In this document: positions 7,530-16,792 of the stretch, in pieces
Position numbering within the stretch: position 1 is the first letter of the stretch
Layout of the letters: every line of letters starts with the position of its first letter
Assembly: GCF_900116755.1 (NCBI RefSeq)
Contig: NZ_FPBY01000016.1
Location: 1 to 33,295, forward strand
From: Clostridium sp. DSM 8431
GTDB lineage: Bacteria > Bacillota > Clostridia > Clostridiales > Clostridiaceae
Direction: 5' to 3'
Length of the DNA stretch: 33,295 nt
The notes under the pieces: model-generated
What the model was told of the DNA's origin: nothing
Database searches by the model: none
What the model saw: only the letters and a program-made list of their open reading frames with translations
Program-made: the position numbers and the translations under genes

Positions 7530-7650
7530 GTGAACTACTCTCCACTTATAGAAGTGGGAGCTTCTTGGTCAATATTCCTAATGGAATAAGTTTACCCAAG
7601 CTAACCCCGTCGTTCCGACGGTTTGTACTGACGTACTTAGAAAAGCCATT
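7530..7650 (-). ncRNA. Candidate orphan TnpB guide-RNA (omega RNA) 3' scaffold
   Basis: The 3' portion of the remnant holds the hairpins expected of omega RNAs of IS605-type TnpB. On the minus strand these are CCGTCG-GAA-CGACGG (7621-7607), ATTCC-ATTA-GGAAT (7587-7574) and the terminal CCACTT/AAGTGG hairpin (7557-7542), ending in GTAGTTCAC at 7530. In such RNAs the bases directly after this end serve as guide. Here they would be the 3' end of the bofC-like gene. The upstream limit is a guess and no cognate TnpB is linked. Structure is seen, function is inferred. Confidence 0.5.
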
Positions 7651-7939
7651 TGATTTCTTCTTGGCGTGAAGCCACCCCATTTAGGGATTATCCATTGCTC
7701 AGTCATACTATCGTCAAGGCTTGTTTTTCGCTCTTATAGTATGGGCGAATGGTTGAATATTTTACGCTTAGAACCAATTTCTCTAAGCAACTCCATATAT
7801 TCAGTTTAGAAAGAACAACATATTAGTTATATTATATCAAAAAATATTAGAAATATAAACAAACAATTATTAGAAGCTATCGCTTTCGGCGATTCATCTC
7901 CAACCTACTTCGTTGAGGATGGAGAATTCTCTAATAATT
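7530..7939 (-). mobile_element. IS200/IS605-type non-coding remnant (about 410 bp)
   Basis: Read on the minus strand, the segment ends with a subterminal hairpin AAGTGG/CCACTT and the sequence GAGAGTAGTTCAC, the typical right end of IS200/IS605 elements with tnpB. The other end (7865-7939) folds as an outer 9-bp stem (AATTATTAG/CTAATAATT) enclosing two hairpins, ATCGC/GCGAT and CTCCAACCT/AGGATGGAG (one mismatch). No transposase or TnpB reading frame survives between. It is therefore a deletion derivative or a MITE-like passenger. It sits exactly between the bofC-like stop and what looks like that gene's original terminator at 7967-8024. The exact left boundary is uncertain by several bases. 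Confidence 0.65.
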
Positions 7940-7966
7940 AGTTAAAATGATAAACTTAGAATTTAG

Positions 7967-8024
7967 TACAGCTTGTATATTTATAAATACATAATATATA
8001 TGTGTTTATAATATGCAAGCTGTA
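7967..8024 (+). terminator. Long imperfect hairpin, probable displaced terminator
   Basis: TACAGCTTG and CAAGCTGTA bound an imperfect stem of about 24 bp whose inner part is AT-rich, followed by TTTTAAAAA. The T-tract is short. It may be the original terminator of the bofC-like gene, separated from it by the IS605-type remnant. Confidence 0.45.
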
Positions 8025-8125
8025 TTTTAAAAAAAAATATCATGGTTGAAAGATTTATCTTTAAATGATAAAGTATAATAAGGATTTAGTGAGATAGACT
8101 TGGAGAGTTTACTGGAGGATAAGAA

Positions 8126-8737
8126 ATGTATGAATATATAAAGGGAAAATATATAGGTATTAATAAAGACTATATAATAGTAGAAAATAATAATATTGGA
8201 TATAAAATTTTCACATCAGGTTCAACCATGTCAGAAATGCCAGGTGGTGGTGAAGAGGTTATGCTATATCTTGAACAGATAGTAAGAGAAGATTTTATTG
8301 GACTTTATGGCTTTGTAACTAGAGAAGAATTAGAGATGTTTAAGTTATTAATCTCTATAAATGGAGTAGGGGCAAAGGCAGCACTATCTCTTCTTTCTAT
8401 AAGCAGAGTTAATAACTTAAAATATGCTATTATAATGGGAGATGAAAAACATATATGTAGAGCTCCAGGAATAGGTAAAAAAACAGCAGGAAGAATTATC
8501 TTAGAACTTAAAGAAAAGTTAAAGAAAGAAGATATGATTATAGATAAAGATAATGAAGAAAATATGCTATCTGGCGAGGAAGATGCAAACTATGCATTGG
8601 CTATAAATGAAGCCTTAGAAGCGCTTATGGCTCTAGGATATAGTGAAAAGGAAGCTGAAATGGCATTAAAGAAAGTAAATAAAGAAGATTCGGTAGAGGA
8701 TATAATTAAGAACTGTTTAAAAGTTTTAATGGGATAG
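8126..8737 (+). CDS. ruvA: Holliday junction DNA helicase subunit RuvA
   Basis: RuvA binds four-way junctions and loads the RuvB motor. The 203-residue protein has the three expected parts: an N-terminal OB fold ([20 protein letters not shown]), the helix-hairpin-helix region ([17 protein letters not shown] and [19 protein letters not shown]) and a flexible acidic linker leading to a C-terminal three-helix domain ([20 protein letters not shown]) that contacts RuvB. GGAGGATAAGAA provides a good ribosome site. ruvB follows after 16 bases. A TATAAT at 8074-8079 may be the -10, without a convincing -35. No LexA-type box is apparent. Confidence 0.97.
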   Translation: MYEYIKGKYIGINKDYIIVENNNIGYKIFTSGSTMSEMPGGGEEVMLYLEQIVREDFIGLYGFVTREELEMFKLLISINGVGAKAALSLLSISRVNNLKYAIIMGDEKHICRAPGIGKKTAGRIILELKEKLKKEDMIIDKDNEENMLSGEEDANYALAINEALEALMALGYSEKEAEMALKKVNKEDSVEDIIKNCLKVLMG

Positions 8738-8753
8738 GAGGTATCACTTTAAT

Positions 8754-9779
8754 ATGGAAAGAATTATTACTCCTAAAGAATTAGATGAAGATAATAGCGA
8801 ATTAAGTCTTCGTCCTCAAAAAATAAATGAATATATTGGCCAGGAAAAAGTAAAAGGAAAGTTAGATGTATTTATTAAAGCTGCACAAAAGAGAAATGAA
8901 GCTTTAGATCATGTACTTTTATATGGACCTCCTGGGCTTGGTAAAACTACTCTTGCAAATATTATAGCAAAGGAAATGGGAGGAAGCTTAAAGGTTACTT
9001 CAGGGCCAGCTATTGAAAGGGCAGGAGATTTAGCTGCAATACTTACATCATTAAAGGAAAATGATGTTTTATTTGTAGATGAAATTCACAGATTAAATAG
9101 AAGTGTAGAGGAAATTCTTTATCCTGCTATGGAAGATTATGCATTAGATATAGTAATAGGAAAAGGTGCAACAGCAAAATCTATAAGATTAGATCTTCCA
9201 AAGTTTACTCTTATAGGTGCAACTACAAGAATAGGTATGCTTACAGCTCCTCTTAGAGATAGATTTGGAGTATTATGTGCTATGGAATACTATACTGTTC
9301 TTGAGTTAAAGGAAATAATAATTAGAAGTGCTCTTGTTTTAGGATGCAGGATAACAGAAGAAGGTGCTCTTGAGATAGCTAGAAGATCTAGAGGAACTCC
9401 AAGAATAGCTAATAGACTTTTAAAAAGGGTAAGAGATTATTCTGAAGTATATTCAGATAGTTTAATAAGTTTAAAGGAAGCAAGAAAAGCACTAGAACTT
9501 CTTGAAGTTGATGATAAAGGCTTTGATAGGGTTGATAATAAAATTCTAGAAGCAATTATTGATAACTTTGGAGGAGGTCCTGTAGGAATAGAAACCTTAT
9601 CTTATTTTATAGGAGAAGAACTTGGTTCACTAGAAGATGTTTATGAGCCATATTTATTACAAATGGGATATATTATAAGAACTCCAAGGGGTAGAGTTGC
9701 TACTGAAAAAGCTTATGAGCATTTGGGGAGACAAATGAATAGAAAAACAAAACATGGGGAACAGAAAAGTTTTTTCTAA
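8754..9779 (+). CDS. ruvB: Holliday junction branch migration ATPase RuvB
   Basis: This AAA+ motor drives branch migration with RuvA. The 341 residues include Walker A ([11 protein letters not shown], about residues 60-70), Walker B (FVDEIHRLN), sensor 1 (GATTRIG), the arginine-finger segment [10 protein letters not shown] and sensor 2 ([20 protein letters not shown]). A winged-helix DNA-binding domain closes the protein ([25 protein letters not shown]). The start ATG is preceded by AGGAGGTATC. It is probably cotranscribed with ruvA and queA. Confidence 0.98.
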   Translation: MERIITPKELDEDNSELSLRPQKINEYIGQEKVKGKLDVFIKAAQKRNEALDHVLLYGPPGLGKTTLANIIAKEMGGSLKVTSGPAIERAGDLAAILTSLKENDVLFVDEIHRLNRSVEEILYPAMEDYALDIVIGKGATAKSIRLDLPKFTLIGATTRIGMLTAPLRDRFGVLCAMEYYTVLELKEIIIRSALVLGCRITEEGALEIARRSRGTPRIANRLLKRVRDYSEVYSDSLISLKEARKALELLEVDDKGFDRVDNKILEAIIDNFGGGPVGIETLSYFIGEELGSLEDVYEPYLLQMGYIIRTPRGRVATEKAYEHLGRQMNRKTKHGEQKSFF

Positions 9780-9806
9780 ATTTAAAAGGTACAAGGAGTG
9801 TTAATA

Positions 9807-10832
9807 TTGAAAGTTACAGATTTTGATTTTTATTTACCAGAGGAGCTTATAGCGCAGCATCCCCTAGAAGAAAGAGACCATTCTAGATTAATGGTTTTAG
9901 ATAGAGAAACTGGTGAAATAGAACATAAAGTTTTTCATGATATTATAGATTACTTAAATGAGGGAGATACTTTAGTATTAAATAATACAAGAGTTATGCC
10001 TGCAAGACTTATAGGTGAAAAAGAAAATACAGGTGGGAAAATAGAATTCTTATTATTAAGAAGAGTAGAAAAAGATAGATGGGAATGTCTAGCTAAGCCT
10101 GGTAAAAGTGCTAGAGTAGGAAGAAAGTTTACTTTCGGAGATGGAAAGCTTAAAGCTGAAGTTGTTGATGTATTAGAAGATGGTAATAGAATAGTTGAAT
10201 TTACATATGAAGGTATCTTTGAAGAAGTTTTAGATTCCCTTGGAGAAATGCCTCTTCCACCATATATTCATGAAAGGCTTGAAGATAAAGAAAGATATCA
10301 AACTGTTTATTCAAAAGAAGAAGGCTCAGCAGCAGCACCAACAGCTGGTTTACATTTTACAAAAGAATTATTACAAAAGATAAAAGAAAAAGGCGTAAAT
10401 ATAGCATATGTAACATTACATGTTGGTCTTGGAACCTTTAGACCAGTTAAGGTTGAAACTATAGAAAACCATGATATGCATTCAGAGTATTATGTTTTAG
10501 ATGAAGAAAATGCTAAAATAATTAATGATACTAAGAAAAATGGTAAGAGAGTTATATCGGTAGGAACTACTTCTACAAGAACTCTTGAAACTATAGGTGA
10601 TGAGAATGGATTAGTAAGAGCACAAAGTGGATGGACTAATATATTTATTTATCCAGGTTATAAGTTCAAAGTTATTAATAACTTAATTACAAACTTCCAC
10701 TTACCTGAATCTACACTTATAATGCTTGTTTCAGCTTTAGCAGGAAGAGAACATGTTTTAAATGCTTACAATGAAGCTGTTAAAGAAAAGTACAGATTCT
10801 TCTCCTTTGGAGATGCTATGTTTATAAAATAA
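9807..10832 (+). CDS. queA: S-adenosylmethionine:tRNA ribosyltransferase-isomerase
   Basis: QueA transfers the ribosyl part of SAM to preQ1-modified tRNA, making epoxyqueuosine. The 341-residue protein starts [20 protein letters not shown] as the family does and carries [38 protein letters not shown] and the C-terminal [20 protein letters not shown]. The TTG at 9807 is chosen as start because AAGGAG lies 8 bases upstream. The in-frame GTG at 9798 overlaps that site. It follows ruvB closely. The next gene in the pathway, tgt, is now separated from it by an IS607-type insertion. Confidence 0.97.
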   Translation: MKVTDFDFYLPEELIAQHPLEERDHSRLMVLDRETGEIEHKVFHDIIDYLNEGDTLVLNNTRVMPARLIGEKENTGGKIEFLLLRRVEKDRWECLAKPGKSARVGRKFTFGDGKLKAEVVDVLEDGNRIVEFTYEGIFEEVLDSLGEMPLPPYIHERLEDKERYQTVYSKEEGSAAAPTAGLHFTKELLQKIKEKGVNIAYVTLHVGLGTFRPVKVETIENHDMHSEYYVLDEENAKIINDTKKNGKRVISVGTTSTRTLETIGDENGLVRAQSGWTNIFIYPGYKFKVINNLITNFHLPESTLIMLVSALAGREHVLNAYNEAVKEKYRFFSFGDAMFIK

Positions 10833-10890
10833 TTAAGGATATGGACTTTAACTGATAAAAGTATAGATAAATATGTTTAAGAGTGTCAAT

Positions 10891-11130
10891 ATGTACTCAA
10901 TAGGTGATATTAATGAATAAATACATAACTATAAACCTAAAGATTTTGCTGAATAACTGAGAGTAAGTAGAAAAACAGAAATTTACATAAGAGTTTCTAC
11001 TAGCGGATAAAAAGATGATTTGAAAATCAAGTAGAATTTCTTTTAAACTTTATATCTTCTAAATGAATAAATAATAGTAGATGAAATAATTAAAGACATT
11101 GGAAATAAATTGAGTTATATCAATCTTACA
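10891..11130 (+). pseudogene. Decayed IS607-type serine transposase gene (tnpA)
   Basis: Translation from the ATG at 10891 gives MYSIGDINE, then a stop, then NYKPKDFAE, another stop, then LRVSRKTE. This is the helix-turn-helix start of IS607 TnpA (compare YKPKxFAxxLxVSxKTLxRW). The frame then jumps to IYIRVSTSG, holding the nucleophilic serine of serine recombinases, a stop in place of the usual Gln, KDDLK, and after small frameshifts VEFLLNFISSK and IIVDEIIKDIGNKLSY. The segment between the helix-turn-helix and the catalytic serine, and the whole C-terminal half, are missing. At least five stops, frameshifts and deletions show that it cannot make a working transposase. Confidence 0.75.
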
Positions 11131-11186
11131 TGTATTTAGTTATAAAATCTGCGGATTAGGAAAATATAAAATGAAGATAGAAAGGG

Positions 11187-12377
11187 ATGAAGAAATTGAA
11201 AAGAGACTACAAAGTAGAAATAAAACCAACAATGAAACAGATACAGAAAATTGATCAAAGTATTGGGATTTGTAGATGGCTATACAATGAGTATATTTCA
11301 GTTAATAATCAGTTATATTTTCAATTTAAAGAAGGTCTTATAGATAAAAAACAAGCTTTTATGAGTGCTAATGATTTTGATAAGTATATAAATAACGAAA
11401 TTAAAGTTTTAAAAGAATATTCTTGGATAAATAAGTGCGGTTCTAAAGCTAGAAAGAAAGCTATACAAAATGCTGAAACTGCATATAAAAGGTTTTTCAA
11501 AGGTCAATCTAGATTCCCAAGATTTAAGAAGAAGAATAAATCTGATGTGAAATTATATTTTCCTAAAAACAATAAAAGCGATTGGAAAGTAGATAGACAC
11601 AGAATAATGATACCTACTTTAAAAAATGTAAGATTAAAGGAATATGGATATATTCCAGTAGGAGCAAAAGTAACTAGTGGAACTGTATCAAAAAAAGCAA
11701 ATAGATACTACGTATCTGTAATAATAGATGTAGAGATTACGCCACAGGAAAATTTGAATCAAGGAATAGGTATTGATTTAGGGCTAAAGGACTTTGCTAT
11801 TTGTAGCAATATTGATAAGCCTTATAAAAATATAAATAAAACTCAAAGAGTTAAAAAATTAGAAAAAAAATTATTAAGAGAACAAAGAAAGCTTTCAAGG
11901 AAATATGAAAGTTTAAAATTAAGAAATAAAAAAGAGAAAGGAAAAGCTACTAGACAAAATATCCAAAAACAAATAGTCAAAGTACAAATACTTTATCAAA
12001 GACTTACCAATATGAGGAATGATTATATAAATAAAGTTGTAAGTAGTGTGGTAAGAAACAAGCCACAATATATTACAATTGAAGATTTAAATGTAAGAGG
12101 TTTGATGAAGAATAAGCATTTATCTAAAGCAGTGATGCAGCAGAAATTTTATGAATTTAGAAATAAATTAACTAATAAATGTAATGCTTTAGGAATTGAA
12201 TTAAGAATTGTTGATAGGTTTTACCCTTCAAGCAAATTATGCCACTCTTGTGGTTCTATAAAAAAAGATTTAAAACTTAAAGATAGAATTTACAAATGTG
12301 AATGTGGGTATGTTGCTGATAGGGATTATAATGCAAGTCTTAATTTAAGAGATGCCAAAATCTATAATATAGCATAA
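11187..12377 (+). CDS. tnpB: TnpB, RNA-guided RuvC-like nuclease of IS607-type element
   Basis: A complete 396-residue TnpB. The N-terminal part (KLKRDYKVEIKPTMKQ, GICRWLYNEY, SRFPRFKKK) is the usual wedge/REC region. The RuvC-like nuclease has GIDLGLKDFAICSN (first Asp, about residue 197), ITIEDLNVRGLMKN (Glu, about 300) and DRDYNASLNL (last Asp near the C-terminus). A four-cysteine zinc finger lies between the last two (CHSCG and CECG). All catalytic residues are present, so activity is plausible. TnpB proteins cut DNA guided by an RNA from the element's 3' end. GAAAGGGATG lies just before the start region. The neighbouring tnpA is dead, so this TnpB can no longer be mobilised by its own element. 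Confidence 0.93.
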   Translation: MKKLKRDYKVEIKPTMKQIQKIDQSIGICRWLYNEYISVNNQLYFQFKEGLIDKKQAFMSANDFDKYINNEIKVLKEYSWINKCGSKARKKAIQNAETAYKRFFKGQSRFPRFKKKNKSDVKLYFPKNNKSDWKVDRHRIMIPTLKNVRLKEYGYIPVGAKVTSGTVSKKANRYYVSVIIDVEITPQENLNQGIGIDLGLKDFAICSNIDKPYKNINKTQRVKKLEKKLLREQRKLSRKYESLKLRNKKEKGKATRQNIQKQIVKVQILYQRLTNMRNDYINKVVSSVVRNKPQYITIEDLNVRGLMKNKHLSKAVMQQKFYEFRNKLTNKCNALGIELRIVDRFYPSSKLCHSCGSIKKDLKLKDRIYKCECGYVADRDYNASLNLRDAKIYNIA

Positions 12378-13688
<1,311 letters not shown>

Positions 13689-13774
13689 GGTATTGACAAG
13701 ATAAATTTATTTAATGTAAACTACTTTACGAAGTAACAAAAAGAAAGTCATTTTTCTTTTTAGGAAGGCAGGAA

Positions 13775-14056
13775 GTGTTAGATATGGGTATGCTTATACA
13801 GTTAGCACCAATGATATTAATATTAGTAGTATTTTATGCAATGATATTAATACCAGAAAGAAAAAGAAAAAAGAAGTATGAAACTATGATTTCAGAACTT
13901 AAAGTTAGAGACGAAGTTATGACACGAGGAGGAATTATTGGAAAAATCACTAATATTAATGGTGATGATGTAATTCTAGAATCGGGTCCAGATAAGGTAA
14001 GATTAAAGTTTTCTAAAAATGCAATAGCTAATAAAGTTAGCCAAGAGGATAAATAG
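13775..14056 (+). CDS. yajC: Sec translocase accessory subunit YajC
   Basis: A 93-residue protein with a single transmembrane helix (IQLAPMILILVVFYAMILI) followed by a basic cytoplasmic domain starting PERKRKKKYETM, and the conserved ELKVRDEVMTRGGIIGKITN. YajC associates with SecDF in protein export. The GTG at 13775 and the ATG at 13784 are both possible starts; GGAAGGCAGGAA lies upstream. A candidate promoter TTGACA (13693-13698) with a weak -10 TGTAAA follows tgt. An AT-rich hairpin AAAAAGAAA/TTTCTTTTT (13738-13761) precedes the gene. It is followed by a strong terminator, so it is not directly cotranscribed with secD here. Confidence 0.9.
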   Translation: MLDMGMLIQLAPMILILVVFYAMILIPERKRKKKYETMISELKVRDEVMTRGGIIGKITNINGDDVILESGPDKVRLKFSKNAIANKVSQEDK

Positions 14057-14057
14057 T

Positions 14058-14110
14058 AAAGATGCTCTTTAATATTTTTGTAAAAAAATGTTAAAGAGCA
14101 TCTTTTTTTT
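14058..14110 (+). terminator. Strong terminator after yajC
   Basis: A 15-bp perfect stem (AAAGATGCTCTTTAA at 14058-14072 with 14091-14105) is followed by a run of T. It separates yajC from secD. Confidence 0.85.
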
Positions 14111-14180
14111 ATATTTTTAGTGCAATGATATAAAAAACGTATTAAATAAGGCATTTTACGATAAGGTATTATGTATTATA

Positions 14181-14209
14181 TTGATTTTTATGTAATAAAT
14201 TGCTATAGT
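14181..14209 (+). promoter_or_regulatory. Sigma-A-like promoter in the yajC-secD gap
   Basis: -35 TTGATT (14181-14186), 17-base spacer, -10 TATAGT (14204-14209). It would produce a leader of about 310 bases before secD. Confidence 0.5.
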
Positions 14210-14454
14210 AATAATAGAGTTAGGTAAAAATGTATATGATTTCACTTTGTACATTAATTTTGAGGATTAATTGGAGGGAGAATAAAAAAGGAAAAAAATA
14301 GAAGGTGGTGACGTTTAATAAGTTATATAAACATAAATAATATTTTTAATATGTATATAAAAAATGGAATTTTAATTTGATTTATCTAGTATTATTAGGG
14401 GAATTATTTATTGGCTAAATAGCGTGAATAATAGGTTATCATACTTGAAAAATC

Positions 14455-14483
14455 TTTATTCTAAAATAATCGTGTGATATAAT
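14455..14483 (+). promoter_or_regulatory. secD promoter with extended -10
   Basis: TGATATAAT with the hexamer at 14478-14483, weak -35 TTTATT (14455-14460), 17-base spacer. The predicted leader to the secD ATG is about 40 bases. Confidence 0.55.
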
Positions 14484-14528
14484 GGAAACAAATTGTGAAA
14501 TTTGACCCTAGTACTGAGGAGGAGTAGT

Positions 14529-15791
14529 ATGAAGACAAAATTTAAGAGTTCAGTATTATTTATATTAAGCACTATTGCCATTATAATTTTTGCTTTTGTT
14601 GGTATAAATGGTGCGACAATAGGTGGATTCGAATTTAAATCTTTGGGTAAAGCAATTAACCAAGGATTAGATCTTCAAGGTGGGGTTTCAGTAGTTATGG
14701 AAATCCAAGATGAAGGTGTTACAAGAGAAGATTTAGAAAAAACTAAGCAACAATTAGAATTAAGAGTTAATAAAATTGGTGTTGCGGAAACAACAGTTAC
14801 AACAGAAGGAGATAGAAGAATAAGAGTAGAAATACCAGGAAAATACAATTCTTCTGACATTGTTGATTCATTAAGCCAAACTGGTGAATTGACTTTTAAA
14901 TCACCAGATGGTGAAGTATTACTTACAGGTTCTGATATAGAAAAGGCCACAGCAACTTCTAATGCTCAAGATGGAACTCCAGAAGTTTCTCTAGAACTTA
15001 ATTCAGAAGGTCAACCTAAATTTGCTGAAGCAACACAAAAATATATGGGACAGGCAATTTCTATTTATATGGATGATGAACTACTTAGTAGTCCAACTGT
15101 AAAAGCAGTAATATCAGATGGTAAAGCTAGTATTTCAGGAAGCACATCTGTTGAAGAAGCTAAAAGATTAGCAGGACTTATTAATGCAGGAGCACTTCCT
15201 GTTACATTAAAAGCTGCATCAGTTCAAACTGTAGGGTCTCAACTTGGAGCAACAGCACTTCCTAATGCAGTAAAAGCAGGTATTTTAGGAGTAGGCCTAG
15301 TATTCTTATTTATGATTTTTGTTTATAGAGTACCAGGACTTATAGCTTCAATATCATTAACATTGTATATAACTTTGGTATTAGCTTTATTTGCAGAGAT
15401 TGGAATTACTTTAACATTACCAGGAATAGCAGCCTTCTTATTAACAATTGGTATGGCAGTTGATGCAAATGTACTTATTTTTGAAAGAATGAGAGAAGAA
15501 TTAAGAAAAGGTGTTTCAGTAAGTACTTCAGTAAAAAGAGGATTTGAAAATGCTTTATCATCAATCGTAGATTCAAATGTTACTACAATTATTGCAGCTC
15601 TTGTATTATATTTATGTGGTTCAGGTTCTGTAAAAGGTTTTGCTGTAACATTTATGGTTGGTATACTAGTAAGTTTATTTACAGCCTTAGTAGTTACTAA
15701 ATTCTTAATGAATAATGCTGTTCAAATGGGTATACTTTCAAAACCATCACATATAGGCGGCGTTAAGAAAAAGAAGGAGGTAGAAGCATAA
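14529..15791 (+). CDS. secD: Protein translocase subunit SecD
   Basis: SecD with SecF uses the proton-motive force to complete export through SecYEG. The 420-residue protein has an N-terminal membrane helix (SSVLFILSTIAIIIFAFVGI), the conserved GLDLQGGVSVVMEIQ, a periplasmic-side P1 region, and five C-terminal transmembrane helices including TIGMAVDANVLIFERMREE with the conserved Asp, and GFENALSSIVDSNVTTIIAA. The ATG at 14529 follows GAGGAGGAG by about 4 bases. An upstream in-frame start (14502) would add residues lacking family similarity. It is shorter than E. coli SecD (615), as is normal in Gram-positives. secF begins at the secD stop (ATG overlaps TAA). Confidence 0.96.
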   Translation: MKTKFKSSVLFILSTIAIIIFAFVGINGATIGGFEFKSLGKAINQGLDLQGGVSVVMEIQDEGVTREDLEKTKQQLELRVNKIGVAETTVTTEGDRRIRVEIPGKYNSSDIVDSLSQTGELTFKSPDGEVLLTGSDIEKATATSNAQDGTPEVSLELNSEGQPKFAEATQKYMGQAISIYMDDELLSSPTVKAVISDGKASISGSTSVEEAKRLAGLINAGALPVTLKAASVQTVGSQLGATALPNAVKAGILGVGLVFLFMIFVYRVPGLIASISLTLYITLVLALFAEIGITLTLPGIAAFLLTIGMAVDANVLIFERMREELRKGVSVSTSVKRGFENALSSIVDSNVTTIIAALVLYLCGSGSVKGFAVTFMVGILVSLFTALVVTKFLMNNAVQMGILSKPSHIGGVKKKKEVEA

Positions 15792-16666
15792 TGATTAAAA
15801 TAGTTGAAAAGAAGAAAATTTGGTTCGCTATATCAATTATTATTATAGCTCTTGGATTAGTTTCGATGGCCGTTAAAGGTTTAAATATAGGTATTGATTT
15901 TAAAGGTGGTTCAAAGGTAGTTTTAGAATTAGGTTCAGATTTTAATAAAGATGAAGTAGATAGTATAGTAAAAGAATATTGTAGTGATGCAGTTACTAAT
16001 ACAATAGATGAAACACAATATCAAATAAAATCTACAGATCTTGATTCGGGAAAACTTGATGATATTATTACAAAAATAAAAGAAAAGTATCCAACAGATG
16101 AAGATATTTTAGTATCTCAAGATGAAATAGGTGCATCTATAGGTGAAGACCTTACTAAAAAGTCTTTCACAGCCCTTGGAATTGCATTTGTTGCAATGCT
16201 TATATATATTGCTATAAGATTTGAGTTTAAATCAGGTATAGTTGCTTTAGCAGCATTAATGCATGATGTATTAATTACATTAAGTGTTTATGCAATATTT
16301 GACTTAAGTATTAACTCTCCATTTATTGCAGCCATATTAACTATAGTAGGGTATTCAATTAATGCTACAATAGTAATATTTGATAGAATTAGAGAAAACT
16401 CTAAGAAGACAAGAAGAAAGAGTAATTCTGAAATTGCAAACTTAAGTGTAAATCAAACAATGAGAAGATCAATATATACTACAATTACAACTTTATTTAC
16501 TATAGTAAGTGTTTATGTATTTGTACCTTCTGTTAGAGAATTTGCATTCCCAATAATAATTGGAATTCTTTCAGGTGGATATTCTTCTGTATTAATTGCA
16601 CCATCTTTATGGGTTGTAATTAAGGATTGGAAAAAGAAAAATAAAGATAAAAAAGCAGTAGCTTAA
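15791..16666 (+). CDS. secF: Protein translocase subunit SecF
   Basis: The partner of SecD, 291 residues, with six membrane helices. Motifs include GLNIGIDFKGGSKVVLELG after the first helix, ALMHDVLITLSVYAIF, and TIVGYSINATIVIFDRIREN in the fourth transmembrane region, followed by SVNQTMRRSIYTTITTLFT. The start codon overlaps the secD stop by one base, so translation is coupled. A terminator follows. Confidence 0.96.
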   Translation: MIKIVEKKKIWFAISIIIIALGLVSMAVKGLNIGIDFKGGSKVVLELGSDFNKDEVDSIVKEYCSDAVTNTIDETQYQIKSTDLDSGKLDDIITKIKEKYPTDEDILVSQDEIGASIGEDLTKKSFTALGIAFVAMLIYIAIRFEFKSGIVALAALMHDVLITLSVYAIFDLSINSPFIAAILTIVGYSINATIVIFDRIRENSKKTRRKSNSEIANLSVNQTMRRSIYTTITTLFTIVSVYVFVPSVREFAFPIIIGILSGGYSSVLIAPSLWVVIKDWKKKNKDKKAVA

Positions 16667-16675
16667 ATATATAAG

Positions 16676-16717
16676 TACTACCTAATAAATTGAAAATATT
16701 AGGTAGTATTTTTTTTT
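16676..16717 (+). terminator. Terminator of secDF
   Basis: A 12-bp perfect stem (TACTACCTAATA at 16676-16687 with 16697-16708) is followed by nine T residues. Confidence 0.85.
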
Positions 16718-16730
16718 CTTCAAAAATGAT

Positions 16731-16759
16731 TTGCTATTATGACTAATATACACTATAAT
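16731..16759 (+). promoter_or_regulatory. Promoter of the RecJ-like gene
   Basis: -35 TTGCTA (16731-16736), 17-base spacer, -10 TATAAT (16754-16759). The start is predicted near 16766, 27 bases before the ATG. Confidence 0.65.
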
Positions 16760-16792
16760 ATATATGTTTTCTTATTAATGGAGGAGTAAGTC

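Larger units (their letters stand above)
14111..14528 (+). other. yajC-secD gap: two promoters, no intact gene
   Basis: No convincing gene is present in this 418-base stretch. It contains a good promoter at 14181-14209, then two ribosome-site-like runs without a usable ORF (TTGGAGGGAGAATA near 14270 and GAAGGTGGTGACG near 14301), followed by the secD promoter. In many clostridia genes lie between yajC and secD, including the SCIFF peptide gene and its radical SAM maturase. The ribosome sites without ORFs could be relics of lost genes, but nothing in the translations proves this. Confidence 0.4.

Noticed and set aside
7526-8125. Riboswitch, T-box or group I intron (IStron) in the gap before ruvA
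   Set aside because: The structured part reads as an IS605-type right end on the minus strand. No T-box, group I core or known riboswitch consensus was recognised.
10978-11020. IS607 transposase region as a functional gene using recoding
   Set aside because: Besides several stop codons, whole domains are deleted and the frame shifts more than once, so recoding cannot explain it.
14228-14299. Possible 23-codon ORF starting ATGTATATG in the yajC-secD gap
   Set aside because: No ribosome site precedes it and the translation (MYMISLCTLILRINWREN and so on) shows no family features.
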